64,000 bases of DNA from Channallabes apus. Taxonomy: Eukaryota > Chordata > Actinopteri > Siluriformes > Clariidae. Both the position numbers and the translations under genes were made by a program. Location of the stretch: NCBI GenBank assembly GCA_030522415.1, contig CM060107.1, positions 9,382,770-9,446,769 on the forward strand, read 5' to 3'. This document shows positions 52,986-63,430 of the stretch, one piece after another. Within the stretch, counting starts at the first letter, position 1, and each line of letters begins with the position of its first letter. The notes under the pieces were generated by a model. It had not been told where the DNA came from and did no database searches. It was given only the letters and a program-made list of their open reading frames with translations.

Positions 52986-53662
52986 GCATAATTGTTCCCT
53001 CTCTCTAAACTGTCCTCTATGAAATTTAAGACTCCCAATATTTATGAGAGCACTCGTACTGCTTAGTTGGGCAATTTTACCAGAAATAAACCAGCAGAGA
53101 ATGGAGATGGGTCTCAGGATGGTCTTTAGGAAATGGGATGCTGATGGTAAAAACAATACAATAAACTACTGTATGGTATCTGCAATTAAATGTCCTTTCA
53201 TAAACACACTATTTCGAACTTACCCCAATAAAAACACATACATCAAATCCTTTCTCTATATCGTAATTACTCTAAATGGCTTAATAAAGTGGAAAAAATA
53301 GACGAACTAGTCTATGATGAAGGATTCAGGTGGCCTGGTTAGTGATCTTTTTAAAGAAATGGACCAGACAATTACATAGGTTTGAATTTGACTTTGGCAA
53401 CTGAAAAAAAAACATAACATGTGTAAATGTGATTTGAATACGAAGAATGGAAAAAGCGGAAGACAATCTTCTGCTATGAACCATTTTACTTGTCACTCAT
53501 TTTCTGCTTTAAAGGAATATCTAACATAGAGATCATAAAGACCTGCAATTTCCAAAAAGGGGAAGCATTTGTTAAATGTCAGAATTGAGAATCACTTTTA
53601 TCCAAGTGAGAATTACACATGCACTTTGCCAGTTTTTAAACAAAAGAAAAAAGAAAAAAAAA
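52986..53662. other. No recognised feature
   Basis: AT-rich DNA between the two-copy segment and Tc1 element F. TACTGTA at 53167. Confidence 0.5.
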
Positions 53663-54570
53663 ACTCCAGATGATTCCATTCTGAGCTTAAGAAGCTTCTG
53701 ATAGGTTAATTGATTCGATTTGAGTTAATTGGTGGCACATCTGTGGATGCAAATAGAGGCACATCTTAAACACACAGCCTCTTTCTTTGATGAAGAAAAT
53801 CAAGAGACATCAGAAAACGAATTCTGGACCTCCACAAATGTGGTTCATTCTTAGGTGCAATTTCCAGATGTCTGAATGTCCCACGTTCATCTATTCAGAC
53901 AATAGTGCAAAAGTATAAAAACATGGGAATGTACAACCATCATACCGGTCAGGAAGAAGACAGATTATAACTCCCAGAGAGCAATGTTTTTTGGTGCGAA
54001 ATGTGCAAATCCATGTACCATCATGAGCTGAAAGGTTATTCTGGGAGAAATCCATTACTTCAAAATTATCATAAAAAAGCCAGACTACAGTTTGCAAGTG
54101 CACATGGGGACAAAAATCTTAACTTCTGGAGACATGTCCTGTGGTTTGACGAAACAAAAAATGAACTCTTCGGGCATGATAATAAATGGTATATTTGGAG
54201 GAAAAGGGGCAAAGCTTTGAAGCCTCAGAACACCATCCCAAATGTGAAGTATGGGGGTGGTAGTATAATGTTGTGGAGCTGCTTTGCTGCAAAAGAGACT
54301 GGTGCACTTCACAAAATAGATGGCATCATGAGAAAAGAAAATTATGTGAATATATTGAAGCAACTTCTGAAGATATCAGCTACTGTAGGAAGTTAAAGCT
54401 TGGACGTAAATGGGTCTTTCAAATGGACAATGACCCCAAATATACTTTCAAATTAGTTACAAAGTGGCTTAAGGACAACAAAGTCAAGGTATTGAAGTGG
54501 CCATGCCATCACAACGCCCTGATCTCAATCCCAAAGAAAATGTCTGGGCGCCACAAGTTTATTATTTTTT
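53663..54570 (+). mobile_element. Tc1 element F, sleeping-beauty-like family, ends lost
   Basis: From CTCCAGATGATTCCATTCTG through TGATAGGTTAATTGATTCG and the transposase region. The outer termini are not recognisable and the right side fades after GTCTGGGCGCCACAAG. Internal deletion of about 100 bases near 54010. Carries a TACTGTA at 54381 that breaks the frame. Confidence 0.8.
53802..54560 (+). pseudogene. Tc1-like transposase F, frameshifted by a 5-base insertion
   Basis: HTH region DIRKRILDLHKCGSFLGAIS then RCLNVPRSSIQTIVQKYK (53804-53918), then stops. Middle frame 54001-54396: ARLQFASAHGDKNLNFWRHV, first Asp in [32 protein letters not shown]. This frame is lost at TACTGTA 54381-54387; the next frame gives [20 protein letters not shown] (second Asp) and [15 protein letters not shown] second shift near 54505 is needed to read [10 protein letters not shown], where the Glu still stands. 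Removing 5 bases at 54381 would join KQLLKISA to RKLKLG in frame. Confidence 0.88.
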
Positions 54571-55146
54571 TCTGAAGTATATGTAAATATCTGTACTTTA
54601 TCTGTACTGTATCTCACCTTGATATATATATAATTATTTTTTTAAATTTCAGTTTTCTTTTTACTTTTGTCTACAGTATATACATCATAATTTTGTAGAA
54701 AGTTCAAGTTGCTATGATTTAGGAGGTCGTGGAGAGTCTCTTTCCACTTTTCCGCTATTACTGTAAAAACCACACCCTTGTATTTTCCATGTGGCTGAAC
54801 TAAAGTAACTGTGTTTTCAAGGAGAGTGGCCGGCTTAACCGCAATATGGAAATGGAGGACAATAGTCCATGGACAGAAAAAAATGAAATGTCAGATAGCA
54901 CTTTTGGGGGATGCATCAGTACAGGCAAAGCCACAGGGGATGTCCTGAAACAGGCAAAATTTGAGATAATATTGTGTTACATGTGAGCCTCTGGCATTGT
55001 TACTACAGCAACCAATGCACATACTGTAGGTCGCCAATGTGTCAGTATTGGGCTGCCAGTCTGAACCGACCCAAATCCAATCTCATCATTTTCAAATAAT
55101 AGCATAGACAGTAAGTCTTAAAGATCGGATTTGCCTGCAGTCTGCC
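54571..55146. other. No recognised gene; dense scar motifs
   Basis: TACAGTA or TACTGTA at 54605, 54672, 54759 and 55022. The text 54820-55080 resembles no family I know. Confidence 0.45.
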
Positions 55147-55149
55147 TTA

Positions 55150-55892
55150 GGCTACGTTTACACTGCCAGGTCTCGATGCTTAATTACGATTTGTTGCCTA
55201 TATCTGATTTTTTTGACCGTCTGTTTACACGTTATTTCCACTATGACTCCTATCCGATTCACGTGTTTAAACTTGCCATACCATCTGAAACATTGCACAT
55301 ACTTAAAGGGAGGTTCTTGCGCTGCACACTAGCCAAGATAGAAGAAGGTGAAATATGCTTAACGCTCTGCAATATATGGAAAGTTCGCGAAACGTCACCA
55401 TGGTTTTAAAACGGAGGAGGAGAAAATAAAACAGCATAATTGCAGCCTGCACATACAGTATGCTTTATTCATCAAATACTGATTTAATGTTATTTAGCCC
55501 AAATAAGCATTAACACAAGGCGTGTGTGTTGGGGGGGGGGCGTTGTTCTTTTCCTTTTCCATGTCACCTGCGATGTTATAGTTCCACACGCGCTTCCAGC
55601 GGAGAATAACATTACGTCATTAAACCGCGAAGAAGTCGCAGTTTTAATGACGTACAGAACACAATGCCTCAGGAAATCCGATCTGTCTGTTTACACGACA
55701 ATCACATTAGCACATATCTGATTTATATCCGATTTATTTCCACATATGAAGGAGGCCTGAAACCGATCTCAAAATATCGGAATGCATGCGTTTTTTTCCT
55801 GTTTACACGGACATAGAACATATCCGATATGTGTCACATATGAGCAAAAAATCTGAATTGGGTCACATTAACCTGGCAGTGTAAACGTAGCC
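55150..55892. mobile_element. PIF/Harbinger-type non-autonomous element
   Basis: Terminal inverted repeats of 22 bases beginning GGCTACGTTTACACTGCC (55150-55171 and complement 55871-55892) are flanked by TTA at 55147-55149 and 55893-55895. The 3-bp TWA duplication and GG-start ends fit PIF/Harbinger. Both arms contain CTGTTTACACG words (near 55222, 55687 and 55800). No transposase or Myb-like gene; the frames at 55131-55409 and 55524-55721 have no domain. TACAGTA at 55454. Confidence 0.7.
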
Positions 55893-55895
55893 TTA

Positions 55896-57549
55896 GTCTC
55901 TTCTGTGCCATTAAGATTTATGCCCTGATACACTGATGGTCCGATGTTTGTTACCCGCCTCTTTATCATCACAGGTTTGCCTATTACTTTGGATTCTTTA
56001 CAGCTCCCAATTATGTTAATTTGTTCCATTAGAGTAACACAACTTAATAATGTTAAAATGCAAGTTACAAAAAAAAAAAAATAATAAATAAATAACTTTT
56101 CAGCACTGGACAATAGATTTCCATTAGTTGGATTTCTTTATTGTGCTTTAAAAGTTAGATGAAACCATTTCAAAGTGAAAGAGCTTGTGATAAAGCTTGA
56201 TTGATTATAATTGTTATCTCATTCAGAAATTGAAATTAAAAAGGGACTTCAGAATGGACATCTAGGCTCTCCTTACTACGTAAGTGCGAGTTCTGTTCAT
56301 GCTGTGTGAATTTGCTGCAGTGAGACGTCTCTAACATTGCCTTGTGATTTACCGAGGGTCGGCTGGTTGCTGGAGCTTAATGAGCACTTGTGGCAAACTT
56401 TTAATCAGCTTCCTTTTACAGCCAGGAAGAGCAGATGAAAGCGCTCTTAAGTCTGTATGTTCGATTAATCAGTTAAGTAACGGATGGCAATTACACCCAT
56501 ACACAGCCTTGTAGTATAGATGCTGATACAGCTGCCTTAATTTAGACATACTGTATTAAGGGATGCTATATAGTGAGCTAACATACTGATAGTGTTTTGA
56601 TCGAAACGTACGACTCGGCTGTCTTTTTCTGTTACTAGAACATAGAGGACAAACAAGTAATTTCTCTTTGCTTTTGATGTGTAATGTTAAAAATGGACAA
56701 AAACATTGTCTCTGCAATAATAAATTGGACTTGCCGGGTGATTTTACAAAAGGCTTTTATAGCTGATTTAAATTCCTGCCATCTTGCATCATCTCCTGTA
56801 TTTGCCTTAGATAGAATATGGGCAAAGTGAAACTTGGGCACGGTCAGAAAATGTTCGTGCATTAGGTGATTTGACACAACTGCCCATAATTTGGTCAAAT
56901 TGACCACTTATTCCATGATCCATTGCATTTGTTCAACCACTTAGGAAAGCCTGTAAGAAATTAGTTAAAAAAAATGTTCTTCTGGAGCTATGAACACAAC
57001 ATATGAACATTTTGCTTTTAACTCCTCTCTATCCTGACCCTAACTTGGGAAGGCACTTTACTGTAGGACTTGCTTTCCCTTTACATACTGTATTACAGAA
57101 CACAAAATTAAATGCTTTGACGGTACGCCATTATAAACCATTTTAGTGGTTGCAGTAATGAGATGACCTCGACTACAAATGGTATTAAGTGACTTCTACG
57201 ACATAATTGGTCTTGACAGAGCAGGAAGATAGGTGTGGTGAATATCTAACATAAAACCATGTTACTGTAGCACTAAAAAAAAACATTCTTCCGCTAATGC
57301 ATAAATTAGATAAACGTTATCATCTTGGTATAATACTTGACCTTAATGCTTGACCTTCGGTAATACCAATTTGCATAATCTCAGTGCGTGAAATAAATTC
57401 TCTTAAAAGCAGATGCTCCAATGATTGTCACCTGTGATACATAATACATTTGTGTCACTTCCTACAAGGAGAAAAGTGAATTGATGATAAAAATGAAAGT
57501 TCTCAAACAACTTATATGTAGGCTGCAAAAATAATACCTCCTCTCTCTC
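55896..57549. other. No gene; candidate conserved block at 56110-56510
   Basis: 56110-56510 is free of repeats and contains homeodomain-like words (GATTAATCAG, GCTTAATGAGCACTTG, TGATTATAATTG). Scars are absent there but present on either side (56549, 57059, 57086, 57263). The minus frame 56635-56907 has no domain I recognise. Confidence 0.35.
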
Positions 57550-57892
57550 TTGCACCTCCAGGGTCCGGGTTCGATTCCCGGCCAGGCTCGATTCCCGTCT
57601 CTGTGTGCATGGAGTTTGCATGTTCTCCCCGTGCTTGGTGGGTTTCCTCCGGGTACTCCGGTTTCCTCCCACAGTCCAAAAGACATGCAGATTAGGCTAA
57701 TTGGCATTCCCAAATTGACCATAGTGTGTGAATGAGTGTGTGTGTGTGTGTGTGTGTGTGCTCTGTGATGGATTGGCACGCTGTCCAGGGTGTACCCTGC
57801 CTCGTGCCCGGAGTCTCCTGGGATAGGCTCCAGGTCCCCGCGACCCTAAATACAGGATAAAGCGGTATAGAAGATAAATGAATGAATGAATC
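57550..57892 (+). mobile_element. SINE family 1, head truncated
   Basis: Begins at TTGCACCTCCAGGGTCCGGG just upstream of the B box (GGTTCGATTCCC), then a short repeat of CGATTCCCG, the full body, (TG)n inside, and ACAGGATAAAGCGGTATAG, AAGATAAATGAATGAATGAA. The A box region is missing. No clear duplication. Confidence 0.88.
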
Positions 57893-58091
57893 CAGATACA
57901 TTCAAGCAAGAGAGACAAATGTAAGATATGATACAGTATAGCCATATAATTAGCAAGCAGTACTTACCTGGCCTATGATGCATATTAGCCACATAAGTAA
58001 AGAAATAAATAGAGTGAGAGTTAAATAATTAATTAATTAATTAATTTGAACTGCAGTGTTAAACTATTAAATATATACTTTTAGTGTTCCC

Positions 58092-58133
58092 CCACGAGCC
58101 TATATACAGGATAAGGCAGTATAGAGAATGAGT
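58092..58133 (+). mobile_element. SINE family 1, 3' end scrap
   Basis: CCCCCACGAGCCTATATACA, GGATAAGGCAGTATAGAGAA, TGAGTGAG. Only the last 45 bases of the family remain. Confidence 0.6.
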
Positions 58134-58940
58134 GAGTTTTTTTACTACCTGTAATAAATTGCAGACCTTCCATATTTAATAATTACAAAAATCAGGTACA
58201 TGATTTATATTTTTTGTTTGATAAATTGCACATCATTAACAAAAAATCTATCAATCCATAAGGGCAAGGGAAAAAAAGAAAATATAAATAAATCGAAGCA
58301 AAGCTGATCTAGTTTTTTGTAGAGCCAGTTGTCTAATATTTTATTGGACCCCAGTTGAAGTGACAACCAAGATTTGTGAGAGTATCTGTGGTGGGAAAAC
58401 TCATTTCTCAGAATCTCAAAATCTTGCCTAAGGCCCTACATACTGATGGGCCAGAGAACAAACACAAGCCAGGCAACTGAATTTTTCATCCATCTATCCA
58501 TCCATCAATCGCTTTTTTTTCTCTCAATAAATGCTTTGTCCTGGTTAAGGACATGGGGTATCTGAGTCTTCGCTAGTAGCAATGGAAGTCAAAGTGGATA
58601 ATTATGCAAAGATTTCACACTACATCTTTCTCAGGAACAGTATCTTCTAATTCTGCTGTGATATTTTTCCCCTGCTCCTGTCCTCTTATTGTGGTTACAC
58701 AGCGTGTGGACAAAGGGAGTGTTGTTGTCACCCGGCTTTTAACGCACTGCCCTTTAAATACTTTTTTTTCAATATACCTTTTTTCACCTAACTGGCAATT
58801 AAGACCAATTATCCAGCCATTATGGCCAGACGTCCCTTTTTAATTCAGCTTTTTTCAGTTTTTTTTGTTCATCTTTTTTGCCCTTCGTAGCAAACAGTGT
58901 AATTTATTGTTTGCTATTATAGCGCACCTGCAATTAATGG

Positions 58941-58983
58941 CCTTTGTTTTAAAATCAAAGTGCTCCATTAGTCAAGATCAAAG
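58941..58983. promoter_or_regulatory. Cluster of three TCF/LEF-like sites
   Basis: CCTTTGTT (58941-58948), AATCAAAG (58953-58960) and GATCAAAG (58976-58983) match the CTTTGWW/WWCAAAG core in alternating orientation within 43 bases. The surrounding ~150 bases lack repeats. Function is inference only; short motifs occur by chance in AT-rich DNA. Confidence 0.2.
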
Positions 58984-59665
58984 CTAGAAGATGAAAATGA
59001 CTAATTACTGTAGGGAGGAGGTAAAAATGATGGCAGAGGCATACTCTACCATAAGAGAGTTTATAGTCTAATCCATTAGGTGGGATATATCAACTATTGT
59101 TTTAAAGATTGCCTAGACTGGATCAATTGTGAAAAAGTCCAAATATGAACACAAATTTAAAGATGCTCATTTCTTTCCTTAACAGAATACTTGAACACCT
59201 GTCCTGGGATCCCAAGCAGTGTGGCACTGTAGCAGCTACTAGGAGGTTTCAAGATCTGGATTTTCTTTTACTGTTCAAGAGAGTCAACCTAGTGTCCTCC
59301 TGTCCACCCACACCATACTGGAATCAGTGGTCAAGCACTTTAGGCCTATAGAGGTCAGTCCAGTAATCAACCTGTTTTGCTTTGAATTTATGCAACTTTT
59401 GTCCAAAGGAGGAATTCAAGGGCCTGCATGTGATTGGGAAGTCTAAAAGAAGAAGCAATCTCATTCTGGACAGTTATTAAATTTACAATTTTAAATTTGT
59501 ATTTTTCTAATAAGCAAATGAAAAAATCAGTGTACTCCCCCTTCAGCCCTGCTTCCTCTTCAAACAATACTGGATGTCCAGTATCGGTTTCAATCCTGCT
59601 CCTCTTTAAATGGCAAAAATTCAAATATGGTTGCCAGAAGAAAAGAAAATGAAGGTTACATAAAA

Positions 59666-59714
59666 CATTTACATTTAGGCATTTGGCAAATGCTCGTATC
59701 CAGAGTGACTTACA
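59666..59714 (-). mobile_element. V-SINE or LINE tail scrap
   Basis: CATTTACATTTAGGCATTTG, GCAAATGCTCGTATCCAGAG, TGACTTAC is the inverted tail shared by the V-SINEs here. Confidence 0.65.
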
Positions 59715-60542
59715 AAAGTGCTTTAAAGTTTCCATCATTAGATAGATCCTTACACTGGGTTACTAGGATACTAAAAAAAATTGAATGAGAAAACAAAGAG
59801 TAACTATTGCTTGTATATCTCTTTTTTCCAGCAAAAAGATCTGTTCATTTACTTAGGAAATTTATGCTCATGCATGTTGAATTCATAATGCAAACTTTCA
59901 CTGCAGAGGATACAAAATCTAAACTAAATGCCCAGTAAACATGTATAATTGAAAATTTTTTACAACTTAATCTACGGTACCTTACTTGGCTGCTCATGGG
60001 ATGTCTAGTGACATATTATTCTTATCTCAAACCCATGGACACACATGAAAAAAGTTATAAAGGATCTGTACTAATGCTCAGGTGTACTAATGAACTTCCC
60101 TCGACTGTCTCTTACATTATGTATTTATCCATGTGCAAATCTGATTGGTACAGTATACTGGAATGTATGCTGATCTAGACCAGTATTCGGGTAGAGTTTC
60201 CTAAGCATCCACTGTTGAAAGTGTCACTGCATAAGAGCATCTGCCAAATGCTGTAAATTTGAATGTTATTTGTCAAAACACGACACATAACTAGGTTTCT
60301 GTTCCATTTTGAGAGCAGTCTGTATAACTCACAGGACAGAATGGATGACAGCTCCAGGAAAAGAGATTTATATTGATTTAAACAGCAACTGTAGCTGTGG
60401 CACCCACAGAGAGAATGAAAAAAGGTAGAACAAGTAAATATCACTGTCGCTTTTCCTGAAGTCAGCGGATGACAACATGAAGATGAGCAGGATCAAACAA
60501 TACTCTGCAAAGTGGAAAAGAAAGACTAAAAAAAACTAACTA

Positions 60543-60545
<3 letters not shown>

Positions 60546-60584
<39 letters not shown>
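60546..60584. repeat. (GT)n microsatellite
   Basis: About 19 GT units with one interruption near the end. Confidence 0.93.
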
Positions 60585-60585
<1 letters not shown>

Positions 60586-60594
60586 CTCCATGAT

Positions 60595-60775
60595 CATTCC
60601 TGATTTTTATTTCCTTCTACATTGTAAAGTTTTGCTGAAGGTGTCCAAAAAAAAGTTGATATTGAGATGTTTCTGCTACTTCTGCTCTGTAAAGACTTCA
60701 TAACGCCTCTAATCTGAGGTGCTGTTAATTGGTCATTTTTCAGGCTGATAACTCTAAATGAACTTCTCGGAGTTA
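60595..60775 (-). mobile_element. Tc1-like fragment joined to element G
   Basis: On minus: GAGAAGTTCATTTAGAGTTA, TCAGCCTGAAAAATGACCAA, CAGCACCTCAGATTAGAGGC, AGCAGAAACATCTCAATATC. This is the segment E-FIRVTSL-N--LTAPQIR...RHIS-S- of the family also seen at 37560-37728. Abuts the truncated transposase of element G at about 60775. Confidence 0.65.
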
Positions 60776-61511
60776 ACAATGGCTTTCACCTTGCCACTCT
60801 TCCATAAAGGCCAACTTTGTGCAGTGCACGACTAATAGTTGTCCTATGGACAGATTCCCCCACCTGAGCTGTAGATCTCTGCAGCTCGTCCAGAGTCACC
60901 ATGGGCCTCTCGGCTGCATTTCTGATCAGCGCTCTCCTTGTTCGGCCTGTGAGTTTAGGTGGACGGCCTTGTCTTGGTAGGTTTACAGTTGTGCCATACT
61001 CCTTCCATTTCTGAATGATCGCTTGAACAGTGCTCCGTGGGATGTTCAAGGCTTTGGAAATCTTTTTGTAGCCTAAGCCTCCTTTAAATTTCTCAATAAC
61101 TTTATACCTGACCTGTCTGGTGCGTTCTTTGGACTTCATGGTGTTGTTGCTCCCAATATTCTCTTAAACAACCTCTGAGGCCGTCACAGAGCAGCTGTAT
61201 TTGTACTGACATTAGATTACACACAGGTGCACTCTATTTAGTCATTAGCACTCATCAGGCAATGTCTATGGGCAACTGACTGCACTCAGACCAAAGGGGG
61301 CTGAATAATTACGCACACCCCACTTTTCATTTATTTATTTTTAAAAAAATAATGTTTGGAATCATGTATGATTTTCGTTCTACTTCTCACGTGTACACCA
61401 CTTTGTATTGGTCTTTCACATGGAATTCCATTGAAATTGATTTATGTTTGTGGCTGTAATGTGACAAAATGTGGAAAAGTTCAAGGGGGCCGAATAGTTT
61501 GCAGGCCACTG
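60776..61511 (-). mobile_element. Tc1 element G, one end plus N-terminal transposase
   Basis: Terminus GCAGGCCACTG ends at 61511, followed by TA (61512-61513). Terminal repeat with AAGTTCAAGGGGGCCGAATA (outer) and AAAGGGGGCTGAATAATTAC (inner, near 61294) gives an IR/DR arm. Transposase starts at 61139. The second half of the gene and the left terminus are missing. The end begins CAGTGG in its own orientation, so this family too would leave CAG scars. Confidence 0.85.
60786..61139 (-). pseudogene. Tc1-like transposase G, N-terminal third only
   Basis: MKSKERTRQVRYKVIEKFKG, GLGYKKISKALNIPRSTVQA (first helix-turn-helix), NLPRQGRPPKLTGRTRRALI (GRPP hook and second domain), SVHRTTISRALHKVGLYGRV then TGA (60786-60788) in place of an Arg codon of the family's VARRK. 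Coding similarity goes on for about five codons (KAIVN) and then switches to another family's sequence. All catalytic residues are missing. Confidence 0.88.
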
Positions 61512-61513
61512 TA

Positions 61514-62944
61514 TAATCGACTGTCATTGAACTGATCAACAGCCATCAAGAAATGAATGTCATTCTCACTCAGGAAGCAAAAGCCATTATGATTTTAGAT
61601 CCCTGATGTCAAGTGGCTGTGTAATAATAAAGATCAATCTTCATTGGAACAAATGCTAAATGTCAAAGACAGAGAAAACCAATTTTCCCTAAAGATTTCT
61701 AAAAGCACATTGGTTTTAGACAAATTGCTCGGGGCTCTTCTCCTTTGCTGAAATGTAAGTAATAACCAGACCAGTGAATACCCTCAGGAAGAGGAAGCAG
61801 GTATTTAGTTAGCTCAGCATGTCTGTCTTTTCCTAACTCTCTCACTCCCATAAGCAACAAACCCAGAACCATAACTCTTATCCTGCTGTGCATAGCTAAT
61901 CACCGGACAGAAGCTCAACATAGTACTGTTGATTATACTTGGTATCTTCTCTGTCTTCCAAAACAGACATACATTTCTGCATATAAAAATATAACTGTAG
62001 ATGCGGTCATTTTATTTCACTAGTTTTGACGCGTAGCTTTGTCTTAAAGTTTCACTCACACGACAGAAGTCCGATCTCTTTGTCTCTTGTAGTTTATTTT
62101 GTCAGCATCAAAGAATCAACACTTCATACAGTCGTCTTGAGTAAATCCACTGTGATTACAGACACCAGTTGCTGCATCTTGCAAATCTCTGACTTTTACA
62201 ACAACCTGTTTGCTGTATCTTGTAAATTACAGTCTTAGCTTACGAATATAACAACACTCTTGCTGTATATATCCACTTACGGGAGCTTACAGTTACAACA
62301 ACCTAGTTGCTGTATCTTACATTCTTAGCTTACCGAGAGCTCTCGTTAGCTGATGGTCTAAAGCTTGTGTTTCTGTAGCCTTCCCATCTAAACTGAACTC
62401 TCTATCATATGACAGTCACACAAATGCATGTAATAGTAGAATGACATCACAGACCAACTTGCGATTGTCAAAATGGATGCATGACTTAGAAATTTAAAGC
62501 TTATGGCTTATGTAACAAACTTAATGCTTAATGCTTTACTACTGAATAGAACAAGGTAGAACAAATGAAATAACAGCAAATAAAATAAAATAAAATAAAC
62601 ACAACAACAAATTCATAACAAGTGCGATATGGCACTTACAATAACCTCAACTTATTACCTGAGAAAACATGTTGCGGTTAGGTTAGCTGTTTTATTTAAT
62701 GATGCAGGCAAATCGAGATTCAATAGACAATGAAAAGGAATCGCTGGAATATTGGGCTAGTGAGACACTCAAGAATCTGGCGACGTGGCGGTGTCAGAGC
62801 GTGGTCTAAATAGGTATGAGCTGATTACTGATAGCATCCAGGTGTGCAGAGAGGAGGGGCGGTGTGATGCGAGAGTGGTCGGAAAACATGGAGCAGGAGT
62901 GCTCAAATGATCATGACGGGGCTGTGGCTTGGTGTGTCGTGACA
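61514..62944. other. No gene accepted
   Basis: AT-rich DNA with the tandem repeat below and (AAATA)n near 62578. A 64-codon minus frame (61699-61893) starts with a hydrophobic segment, RVMVLGLLLMGV, resembling a signal peptide, but nothing supports expression. Confidence 0.4.
62165..62335. repeat. Degenerate ~48-bp tandem repeat, about four units
   Basis: TTGCTGTATCTT recurs at about 62170, 62209, 62259 and 62307, each followed by CTTAGCTTAC or TTACAACAACCT variants. Confidence 0.6.
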
Positions 62945-63057
62945 GTACATTTTTTACTCTTACTTGAGTAATATTTTGGACGACTACTTTTTACTTCTAC
63001 TTGAGTAATATTATTTTGAATACAGCTACTCTTACTTGGCTAATCTACCCACGTCTG
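62945..63057 (-). mobile_element. hAT-like terminal fragment ending CAGACGTGGGTAGA
   Basis: On minus: CAGACGTGGGTAGATTAGCC followed by AAGTAAGAGTAGC and AGTAATATTACTCAAGTAGA words, the layout of fish non-autonomous elements with CAGAGGTGGGTAGA ends. Comparable in style to 30180-30367 but not the same family. Only one end present. Confidence 0.5.
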
Positions 63058-63331
63058 ATAACTATACACACCCTTATTCTGCATAATAATATATATGGCC
63101 TCCATAAAAGTGCTTAGAAATGTCCTAATAATTGAAGACTAAACAAACTTACTGTACATCAGCAGTGATTCTGGGATAATTTTACATTTTTTAAGTCCTG
63201 GAGAGTTTTTTTCTCCAGCTATCTTTCTCTTACAGTTAACAGTCTCTGTATAACCCCTGTTTCCACTGAGCAGCCTGGAACTTTGTCTCAATCATACCAA
63301 GCATTTCATTCTGTTTCTGCTCAATTTTTAG

Positions 63332-63430
63332 AAATCCGAGGCTTTGAGATGCTCTGCGGCAAGAGAAGAATGGCGCTCGACTCTCTGCTGTCTCAGCAGT
63401 GCAGATATCATTAAGGAGCACAATGAGATG
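63332..63430 (+). CDS. Candidate internal exon of an unidentified host gene
   Basis: A 99-base segment bounded by a good acceptor (TTCATTCTGTTTCTGCTCAATTTTTAG read in two parts: a pyrimidine-rich stretch 63305-63329 and AG at 63330-63331) and a donor ATG/GTAATT at 63431. Frame 1 is open throughout, phase 0 to phase 0, encoding KSEALRCSAAREEWRSTLCC and then LSSADIIKEHNEM. The segment EEW---LCCLS has the look of a C-terminal PH-domain helix, which is only an impression. GC is higher than the flanking DNA and two CpGs are present. A second frame is open for 26 codons. No neighbouring exon was found, so long introns or a noncoding RNA exon remain possible. Confidence 0.4.

Larger units (their letters stand above)
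58134..60594. other. No recognised gene
   Basis: AT-rich DNA. Holds (AATT)n just before it, a TCF/LEF-like motif cluster (58941-58983), a V-SINE tail (59666-59714) and another tail scrap GCATAAGAGCATCTGCCAAA at about 60229. Frames of 60-116 codons lack domains. Confidence 0.45.

Noticed and set aside
61699..61893. 64-codon minus frame with signal-peptide-like start
   Set aside because: Short, without homologue known to me or splice context; a strong-looking GTAAGT on the opposite strand near 61754 is also unsupported.
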